Origin: Corynebacterium mycetoides
GTDB lineage: Bacteria > Actinomycetota > Actinomycetes > Mycobacteriales > Mycobacteriaceae
DNA length: 64,000 nucleotides
Reading direction: 5' to 3'
Assembly: GCF_900103625.1 (NCBI RefSeq)
Contig: NZ_LT629700.1
Span: 1 to 64,000, forward strand
How positions within the stretch are numbered: the stretch's first letter is position 1; every line of letters starts with the position of its first letter. The notes below the pieces were generated by a model. It was not told the origin of the DNA, ran no database searches, and saw only the letters and a program-made list of their open reading frames with translations. Below are positions 57,684 through 64,000 of this stretch, piece after piece. Made by a program: the position numbers and the translations under genes.

Positions 57684-59828
57684 CTAGCGGACGATGGGGG
57701 AGAGCGGCTGCTCGCCCACGCGCACGTTGGTGTCCTCGAGCTTCAGGCCGTCCTCGGCGAGCTCCCCCGCAGCCCCGTGGCGGCGCGTGTTGTAGATCGC
57801 GATCGATGCGGCGAGGGCGGCCAGGGTGAATGCGATGAGTGCCACGATGGCGATGACGAACGTCGAATCGTAGAGACCGTCCGTGGCGCGCATGAAGGCG
57901 AAGCGGGCGTAGCTCATCGGGTGCAGGCGGTGGAAGAACTGGAGGGGACCCGGGATCGTCGGCAAGGGCCAAATACCGCCGAAGACGAACAGGCCCAGGG
58001 TGAAGAAGCCGACGGAGAAGAGCCCGCCGACGAGGCGTCCGAACAGGATGCGGAAGAACTGGAAGAGTGCGGTGCCGTTCGCGGCGATCAGGGCGATGAC
58101 GAGGCCCATGGTCAGCCAGTTGTCCGGCCGCCAGCCGGTAAGTACCGAGATGGCGGTGAAGACGGCCATGACCAAGAGGTTGATGCCGAAGATGAGCCCG
58201 AAGCCCTTCAGCACGGGGCCGAGCGGGGTGCGGCTGTCGCGGCGGAGTCCGACAACGTGCGGCAACAGTGCGGAGAGCACCGCCATGACGAGGTAGCCGA
58301 AGACGAGCAGGACGATGATGGAGAAGCCGCTCTCGATGGTCTTAACGGTTGGGTTTGCCGGGTCGACGACGGCCTGCGTCGGGTGCATGTTCGCCTCTTC
58401 GAAGAGGATCGGCACAGCCATTTGCTTTGCGGAGCGGTCGAGATGAGACACAACGGGAGCCTTTGCCGCGCCCTCGTCCAGCTTGCCCTTCAGTTCGCCG
58501 GAGCCGTCCTTGAGCTGGTTGACGCCGTCGACGAGCTGGGTTCCGCCGTCCATCAGCTGAGTGGTGCCGTCCTTCAGGCGCACGGTGCCATCGGCAAGCT
58601 GGGTGGTGCCGTCCTTCAAGCGCACCGTTCCTTCGGAGAGTCGCTCTGTGCCGGCGCGCAGTTCGGTGGAGCCGTCGGCGAGCTGGGCGGAGCCGTCGAG
58701 AAGCTGGTTCATGCCCGAGATGTAGGGGGCGTCCGGGCTGTTGAGGTTGTAGCTGAGTTCCGCTGTGCCGGCGCGCAGGCGGTTGAGCTCGTTGACCATG
58801 TTCTGTGGGTTCGCGGGGTCGATGCGGCCGATGGAGGCCTCTAGGCGGTCAGCCTGCTCGTTCATGCCCACGCTGCGCAGGGTGGAAATGACCGGGGTGA
58901 CCTGGCCGGCGACACCCTGGACCTGCTCCAGAAGGGGGATGAGGGTCCCGGTGAGCTGCTGGACACCCGCGTCGATCTGCACCGCGCCGCCGCCCAGCTG
59001 GGTGGTGCCGTCCTTGAGGGTGACCAGGCCGTTGCTGAGCTGGTGCGCGCCGTCCTCCAGGCGGACCGCGCCCGCGTTGAGTTCGCCCGCGCCGGTGTTC
59101 AGCTCCGTTGCGCCGGCGTCGAGCTGGACCGCGCCGTTGTTGAGGTCGGTGGCACCGCTGTCGAGCTGGGTGATACCGTCGACGGCGCGTCCGGTGCCGT
59201 CCTGGAGGCGGACAAGGCCGTCATCGATCTTGCCGGCGCCGTCGGCGGCGCGCTTGACGCCGTCGCCAAGCGAGGTGAGGCCGGAGAGGGTCTCGTTCGC
59301 GTACGTCTCTGCGATGGTGGAGGAGACCTGCGCCTGGAGCTGGGGGATCAGCGACGAGGTGATGATCTTGCCGTTCGTGCCGCCGTAGTCGTTGTATTCC
59401 ACAAGCACCTCGGACTGGCGCGGGTTGTCGGAGATGACAGAGAGGGTGCGCTCGGAGAAGTCCTCGGGGATGGTCACCACGAAGAGGTAGTCGCCCTTGG
59501 TCAGCCCGAGGTGGGCGTCCTCGTCCGAGAGCTCCTGGAAGTCGAGGTATCCGGTTTCGAGGAGGCCCTTGACCACTTCGTCGCCCACGGCGCGGAACTC
59601 GCCGTCGCGCTCGAACCCCTTGTCATGGTTGACCACGGCCAGGGGCACGTTGGGCAGGGTCTTGGACGGGTCCCACATGGACCACATGAAGGTCGCGGCC
59701 ATGAGAAGGGGAACGACGAGGAGCAGCATGATGCCGATGCGCGCGGCCATGCTCAGCGGCCGCCAATCGAGCATTCGGGCCATGGCTGAGCGCTTGGGGG
59801 TTTCACCGGCGGAGATACTAGTTGACAC
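57684..59828 (-). CDS. YhgE/Pip family membrane protein with long glycine-leucine repeat domain
   Basis: 714 residues. One N-terminal membrane helix (residues 29-48) is followed by a large extracytoplasmic region and at least five C-terminal helices of the ABC-2 permease type. The extracytoplasmic part has many seven-residue units of the form LxxGxxx at about 185-290 and again at 375-465. These include back-to-back copies of GTVRLKDGTTQL, so the DNA is locally repetitive. Relatives include the phage receptor Pip/YueB, MmpL-associated and type VII secretion-associated proteins. GTG start at 59828. Function here is unknown. Confidence 0.82.
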   Translation of the reverse strand: MSTSISAGETPKRSAMARMLDWRPLSMAARIGIMLLLVVPLLMAATFMWSMWDPSKTLPNVPLAVVNHDKGFERDGEFRAVGDEVVKGLLETGYLDFQELSDEDAHLGLTKGDYLFVVTIPEDFSERTLSVISDNPRQSEVLVEYNDYGGTNGKIITSSLIPQLQAQVSSTIAETYANETLSGLTSLGDGVKRAADGAGKIDDGLVRLQDGTGRAVDGITQLDSGATDLNNGAVQLDAGATELNTGAGELNAGAVRLEDGAHQLSNGLVTLKDGTTQLGGGAVQIDAGVQQLTGTLIPLLEQVQGVAGQVTPVISTLRSVGMNEQADRLEASIGRIDPANPQNMVNELNRLRAGTAELSYNLNSPDAPYISGMNQLLDGSAQLADGSTELRAGTERLSEGTVRLKDGTTQLADGTVRLKDGTTQLMDGGTQLVDGVNQLKDGSGELKGKLDEGAAKAPVVSHLDRSAKQMAVPILFEEANMHPTQAVVDPANPTVKTIESGFSIIVLLVFGYLVMAVLSALLPHVVGLRRDSRTPLGPVLKGFGLIFGINLLVMAVFTAISVLTGWRPDNWLTMGLVIALIAANGTALFQFFRILFGRLVGGLFSVGFFTLGLFVFGGIWPLPTIPGPLQFFHRLHPMSYARFAFMRATDGLYDSTFVIAIVALIAFTLAALAASIAIYNTRRHGAAGELAEDGLKLEDTNVRVGEQPLSPIVR

Positions 59829-59939
59829 CGCGGACTTCCTTTCGGATGGTTTTCGCTTGGGAAACTAAGTTAATGCATCCTAAACGTCCTGACGGTGATT
59901 TTTCTTATTTTGTGGGGAAACAGGTTACCCCCGTCACAC

Positions 59940-60581
59940 TTAAAGGGGCAGCAGGTCGTTCTTCGCCCGGCGCACCTCGTCCACCCGGTCCTTGTTGGCG
60001 CGCAGCGTCCGCCACTGCTCGTCGGGGATCGCGGCCAGCGCCCTGGCGACGACCGCCGCGTCCGGGGTCCCCCACGCAATCGGCATCGGCGTGATCACCT
60101 TCCAATGGTCCTGGTCCGCGGCGTCGCGACGCCCACCGACAGCCGCGACGGGCACCTTCGCGCCCACCGTGTTGTCCACGTGCGGGATGTTCGACACGTC
60201 GTGCACGGTCAGCGCCCAGCGCGGCGCCGAGGCGTCGACGCTCGTGTTCACGAGGGCGAGGAGCGTCGTGCGGGTGCCGGGGTGGCCGGCGATGATGGCC
60301 GGGGCGAGCGGGTGCGCGCCGTAGAGCGACTGCGCCGTGCCCACCGACTTCGGGATCGCGAGGCCGACGATCAGCATCATCACCCCGAACAGGGCGAGAG
60401 CGAGCGTCCCCAGCAGGTGCCAGGGCGACGCGGGATCAACGAACACCCACACGGCGACGGCCGCGGCGAGGCACAGGATAAACAGCGCGATGCCGGAGAG
60501 GGTGAGGCTGCGGGTGTCCCGGAGCATCTCGTTGTGTTCTTTCGCCCAGTTCTCGTCAACGTCGAATGTGAATGCGGTCAT
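59940..60581 (-). CDS. DUF3239 family membrane-associated protein
   Basis: 213 residues with two N-terminal membrane helices (about 28-50 and 58-78) and a soluble C-terminal domain with HPLAPAIIAGHPGTRTTLLA, which I associate with the corynebacterial DUF3239 family. Function unknown. ATG at 60581, eleven bases after the XPB helicase stop, so probably co-transcribed. Confidence 0.7.
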   Translation of the reverse strand: MTAFTFDVDENWAKEHNEMLRDTRSLTLSGIALFILCLAAAVAVWVFVDPASPWHLLGTLALALFGVMMLIVGLAIPKSVGTAQSLYGAHPLAPAIIAGHPGTRTTLLALVNTSVDASAPRWALTVHDVSNIPHVDNTVGAKVPVAAVGGRRDAADQDHWKVITPMPIAWGTPDAAVVARALAAIPDEQWRTLRANKDRVDEVRRAKNDLLPL

Positions 60582-60592
60582 GGGCCCACAGT

Positions 60593-62227
60593 TTAGAGGT
60601 CGTCGGCGTCCACTAGGCGGTAGGCGTAGCCCTGTTCGGCCAGGAAGCGCTGGCGGCGCAGCGCGTACTCGGCATCCAGCGTGTCGCGGGCGACAACGGT
60701 GTAAAACGTCGCGCCGCCCCCGTCCGCCTTGGGCCGCAGCAAGCGGCCGAGGCGCTGCGCCTCCTCCTGGCGGGAGCCGAAGGTGCCGGAGACCTGGATG
60801 CCCACCGCGGCCTCGGGGAGATCGAGGGAGAAGTTCGCCACCTTGGACACCACAAGCGTGGGCAGCTCGCCGCGGCGGAACGCGTCGAAGGCTGCTTCGC
60901 GTTTGCGTGTCGACGTCGTGCCGTGCACGAGCGGGGCACCCGTGCGCGCGGCGATCGATTCCAGCTGGTCCACGTACGCGCCGATGATGAGGACCTGCTC
61001 GCCGGCATGCTGCGCCAAAAGCTTGTCGACGACCGCGTCTTTGCCGGCCGACGTCGCCGCCACGCGGTAGCGCTCCCGCGTCTCGGCGGTGGCGTAGGCC
61101 AGGCGCTCCTCCTCGGTCAGCGTGGTGCGCACCTCCACGCATTCGGCGGAGGCGATGTAGCCGGCGAGCTCGAGCTCCTTCCAGGGGGCGTCGTAACGCT
61201 TCGGCCCGATGAGCGAGAAGACGTCGTCCTCACGGCCGTCCTCGCGCACGAGCGTGGCGGTCAGCCCCAGGCGGCGGCGCGATTGCAGGTCGGCGGCCAT
61301 GCGGAAGACCGGGGCGGGCAACAGGTGCACCTCGTCGTAGATAATGAGGCCCCAGTCGCGCGAATCGAACAGCTCGAGGGCGCGGTACTCGCCCTTCGTT
61401 TTGCGGGTGACCACCTGGTAGGTGGCGATGGTGACGGGGCGGATTTCCTTGCGCTCGCCCGAGTACTCGCCGATTTCCTCCGGGGTCAGGGTCGTGCGGC
61501 GCAGCAGCTCGTCGCGCCACTGCCGCCCGGCGACCGTGTTAGTGACCAGGATCAGGGTGGTCGTCTTCGCCTGCGCCATAGAGGCCGCGCCCACGATGGT
61601 CTTGCCCGCGCCGCACGGCAGGACTACCACTCCGGACCCGCCCTCCCAGAAGGACTCGGTGGCGTAGCGCTGGTAGTCGCGAAGTTCCCAGTCGTCGTGC
61701 GTGAGGTCAATGGGGTGCGATTCGCCGTCGACGTACCCGGCGAGGTCCTCGACCGGCCAGCCGAGCTTGGTCAGCTCCTGCTTGATGCGGCCCCGCTCGG
61801 AGGGGTGGACGGGCACGGTGACGTCGTCGATGGCCGCGCCGATGAGCGGACGGATCGCCTTGCTGCGCGAGATCTCGGTGAGTATCGCAGCGTCGTCGGC
61901 CTCCAGCACGAGCCCGTGGGCAGGGTGGTTGACCAGGCGGACGCGGCCGTAGCGGGCCATCGTCTCCGCGACGTCGACAAGTAACGACTGTGGTACGGGG
62001 AAGCGGGAGAAGCGCTCGAGGGTGTCCACCGCCTGCTCGGCGTCGAAACCCGCAGCGCGCGCGTTCCACAGCGCGAGTGGCGTGATGCGGTAGGTGTGCA
62101 CGTGCTCGGGGGCGCGCTCGAGCTCCGCGAACGGGGCGAGGGCGGCGCGGGCCTCGGCGGCGCGGGGGTGGGAGAGATCCAGGAGAACAGTTTTGTCGGA
62201 CTGGATGATCAGCGGGCCGTCGAGCAT
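60593..62227 (-). CDS. XPB-type DNA repair helicase
   Basis: A 544-residue superfamily 2 helicase that unwinds DNA 3'-5'. Walker A VLPCGAGKTIVG, the DEVH box (YDEVHLLP), the RED motif (VREDGRED) and motif VI (QEEAQRLGRLLRPK) are all visible. A bacterial XPB N-terminal damage-recognition-like domain precedes them. GTG or ATG initiation near 62227 (MLDGPLIIQSDK). Confidence 0.9.
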   Translation of the reverse strand: MLDGPLIIQSDKTVLLDLSHPRAAEARAALAPFAELERAPEHVHTYRITPLALWNARAAGFDAEQAVDTLERFSRFPVPQSLLVDVAETMARYGRVRLVNHPAHGLVLEADDAAILTEISRSKAIRPLIGAAIDDVTVPVHPSERGRIKQELTKLGWPVEDLAGYVDGESHPIDLTHDDWELRDYQRYATESFWEGGSGVVVLPCGAGKTIVGAASMAQAKTTTLILVTNTVAGRQWRDELLRRTTLTPEEIGEYSGERKEIRPVTIATYQVVTRKTKGEYRALELFDSRDWGLIIYDEVHLLPAPVFRMAADLQSRRRLGLTATLVREDGREDDVFSLIGPKRYDAPWKELELAGYIASAECVEVRTTLTEEERLAYATAETRERYRVAATSAGKDAVVDKLLAQHAGEQVLIIGAYVDQLESIAARTGAPLVHGTTSTRKREAAFDAFRRGELPTLVVSKVANFSLDLPEAAVGIQVSGTFGSRQEEAQRLGRLLRPKADGGGATFYTVVARDTLDAEYALRRQRFLAEQGYAYRLVDADDL

Positions 62228-62255
62228 GCGACCTAGGCTACGCCTTTCAGGGCCT

Positions 62256-63452
62256 CTAAGATCGCAGGGCTTTCAGCCACGTCATCTTCCGGCCGTTGTT
62301 GAGGATTGAGTTGCGGTAGATGCGCGCCGCCACCCAGACCGCCCCGGCCGTCGCCACCGCCGCGAGGGCGAAGGAGCCGAGCAGCTGGGCGAGGGTGAAG
62401 TCGCCGGCAGCGTACGTCAGCGGCGCGGTGAGGATGGAAACCGGCGGAATCCAGCTCATCACCTGCATCCACCCCGCGGAGGTCTGCGTCCAGCCGAACA
62501 GGGGGACGTACATCGTGGTGATGAGCAGCAACATGATCGGGGACTGCGTGGACTGCAGGTCCTCCGTGCGCTGGACCATGGAGCCGGCGGCGGCGTAGAG
62601 GGCGCCGAAGAACAGCATCGACAACAGCCACGCGACAAGCAGCACGGGCAGCATCGTCAGGATCGACCGGGAGAAATCGGCGGTGTCCGCTAGCCCCGAG
62701 ACGGACAGCGCGATGGCGCCGACCGCCAGGATGAGCACGGTGAGCACGAAGCCGAAGATCACGTTGCCCAGGATTTTCCCGGCCAAAAAATCCAGCGGCC
62801 TCACGGACGCGAGGATGAGCTCGACCACCCGGGACGACTTCTCCGAGGTCACGCGGCCGCCGATGTTCGCGGCGAAGAGGAAGATGGTGAAAATGATCAC
62901 CACCAGCGCGACGAACACCGTCAGGAGCCGCGCGAAGTCCTCGTCAGTGCGGTCCCCGTCTGCGGAGAGGTCTACGGAGGTGACCTGCGTCGCCGGAAGT
63001 GCCTGCGCGTACTCCTGCTGGGAAACACCGAGGCTGTCGAGGGCGCGGGCGGTGGCGTAGGAGGACGCGATGGACTCGATCGTGCTCATCGTGCTTGCCG
63101 ACGGCCCCCCGTCCTCCATCACCTCCCACCCGTTCGGGCCGGCGACGATTGCGGTGTCGACGTCCCCGTCACGGACCAGTTGCTCGGCCTCGGCGCGGTC
63201 GCCGACCTCCCGTGCGTCGAACGGCGAGCCGGCGAAGGCGGCGGCGGGCACGCCGACGACCGCGACCGGCGCGGCATCTTGGTCGGCGTCTTTGTTCGCC
63301 TGCCACGAAAGGAAACCGATCAGCCCGACGATGGCCGCCAGCAACAGCGCGACCGTGACCCAGATGGACTTCATGCGGGAGAGCACCTGGATCTCGCGCA
63401 CCGCGGTCGTCCTGATCGTGTGCGCGGGGGAGTACGGGCGGGTGGCTGCCAT
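62256..63452 (-). CDS. ABC-2 type exporter permease (NatB-like)
   Basis: 398 residues. One N-terminal helix (VTVALLLAAIVGLIGFL), an extracytoplasmic domain and about five C-terminal helices. EKSSRVVELILASVRPLDFLAGK is the conserved NatB/ABC-2 loop. Its ATG at 63452 overlaps the stop of the ATPase gene, so the two form one exporter of unknown substrate (Na+ or drugs in relatives). Confidence 0.85.
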   Translation of the reverse strand: MAATRPYSPAHTIRTTAVREIQVLSRMKSIWVTVALLLAAIVGLIGFLSWQANKDADQDAAPVAVVGVPAAAFAGSPFDAREVGDRAEAEQLVRDGDVDTAIVAGPNGWEVMEDGGPSASTMSTIESIASSYATARALDSLGVSQQEYAQALPATQVTSVDLSADGDRTDEDFARLLTVFVALVVIIFTIFLFAANIGGRVTSEKSSRVVELILASVRPLDFLAGKILGNVIFGFVLTVLILAVGAIALSVSGLADTADFSRSILTMLPVLLVAWLLSMLFFGALYAAAGSMVQRTEDLQSTQSPIMLLLITTMYVPLFGWTQTSAGWMQVMSWIPPVSILTAPLTYAAGDFTLAQLLGSFALAAVATAGAVWVAARIYRNSILNNGRKMTWLKALRS

Positions 63453-64000
63453 TACTTCACGGCCTCCTTGAATAGGTCGGTGAGGTTGGGGATGACGCGG
63501 GTGAACTCGGTGACGTCGCCGGCGTCCAGCGCGGCGCGCAGGACGCGCTGGCTGTCCGCGGGATCGTTGATCTCGACGGTGACATGGCTGGCGCTTTCCT
63601 CGACCACCAGCGCGTCGTCGGGATACCACCCGCGCGCCGTTGTTCCCACCCGGTAGCGGATGGGCCCGCTCCGGCGCAGCTCGTCGACCCCGCCCTCGGC
63701 CACCATGCGCCCGTGGGAGACAATCCCGATCCGGTCGCACAGGCGCTGGACCAGGTCGAGCTGGTGGGAGGAGAAGATGACGGGGACGCCGTGATCGCGG
63801 GCGCGGGAGATGAGCATCTGGCTCATGACGTCCACGGCGACGGGGTCGAGGCCGGAGAAGGGCTCGTCGAGAATGAGCACATCCGGGTCGTGGATGAGGC
63901 TGGCGGCGAGCTGCACGCGCTGCTGGTTGCCCAGCGAGAGGTCGTCGAGTTTGTCGTCCAGTCGCTCGCCGAGGCCGAGCTCGGTGAGCAGCTGCGTGCC
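63452..64000 (-). CDS. ABC exporter ATP-binding protein, C-terminal part (runs off the window)
   Basis: The visible 182 residues include the signature region LSLGNQQRVQLAASL, Walker B VLILDEPFSGLD and the switch FSSHQLDLV. A C-terminal DUF4162-like domain (ADSQRVLRAALDAGDVTEF) follows, typical of NatA-type ATPases. The Walker A part lies beyond the window. Confidence 0.9.
   Translation of the reverse strand, partial: GTQLLTELGLGERLDDKLDDLSLGNQQRVQLAASLIHDPDVLILDEPFSGLDPVAVDVMSQMLISRARDHGVPVIFSSHQLDLVQRLCDRIGIVSHGRMVAEGGVDELRRSGPIRYRVGTTARGWYPDDALVVEESASHVTVEINDPADSQRVLRAALDAGDVTEFTRVIPNLTDLFKEAVK

Noticed and set aside
57417-58844. 475-codon plus-strand reading frame across the palindrome array and YhgE
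   Set aside because: It reads through the repeats and the antisense of YhgE; composition is repeat-driven and no ribosome site or family match is seen.

Overview
The window looks like a Corynebacterium chromosome. The order hisN - second inositol-monophosphatase-like gene - prfB - ftsE - ftsX - smpB is the one I know from corynebacteria. The tmRNA tag reads AEKNSQRDYALAA, close to other corynebacterial tags. There are DtxR-like iron boxes, a high-GC 16S-23S-5S operon without spacer tRNAs, and families common in this genus (DUF3239, DUF222/HNH, DUF3556).

Layout. 1-11.6 kb: a first copy of the imp-prfB-ftsE-ftsX-smpB locus. Its prfB is broken by two one-base deletions, and an 8-kb island sits between prfB and ftsE (PucR-type regulator, FAD oxidoreductase, DUF3556 membrane protein, fused CoA-transferase, acyl-CoA ligase). 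11.6-14.3 kb: small membrane ORF, a 60-bp insertion-sequence remnant, a GT87 mannosyltransferase and an SDR. 14.4-24.4 kb: His-rich metal protein, CDF transporter, small membrane protein, DJ-1/PfpI, BCCT transporter, DUF222-HNH, MFS, DUF418, secreted trypsin-like protease, hisN, and a truncated second phosphatase joined to the tail of a flavin monooxygenase at about 24,357. 24.8-44.3 kb: the same genes again in the same order as diverged paralogues, now interleaved with thiamine genes (thiF, thiG, thiS, thiO, thiE, thiC with a TPP riboswitch), ectC, an unusual Nramp, a GNAT and an SMR exporter, and ending in intact prfB-ftsE-ftsX-smpB. 44.3-50.7 kb: SDR, tmRNA, a luciferase-like oxidoreductase and a DtxR-type siderophore ABC operon. 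50.7-56.7 kb: rRNA operon. 56.8-57.6 kb: an array of eleven 15-bp odd palindromes. 57.7-64 kb: YhgE/Pip protein, DUF3239, XPB helicase and an ABC-2 exporter cut by the window edge.

Functionally, the right half combines translation rescue and release (prfB, smpB, ssrA), the FtsEX divisome ABC complex, thiamine synthesis (thiC-DUF418-thiE-MFS reads as one riboswitch operon), osmolyte handling (two BCCT transporters, ectC) and metal homeostasis (two CDFs, His-rich protein, Nramp, iron-siderophore uptake).

The most notable observations are the palindrome array, the diverged duplication of a conserved housekeeping block with a sharp hisN-side/monooxygenase junction, patchy identity between the two BCCT genes, and the placement of DUF418 and MFS genes inside a thiamine riboswitch operon. 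An assembly artefact must be excluded for the first 24 kb, because the first 6 kb carries about ten frameshifts, several of them single-base losses in G/C runs.
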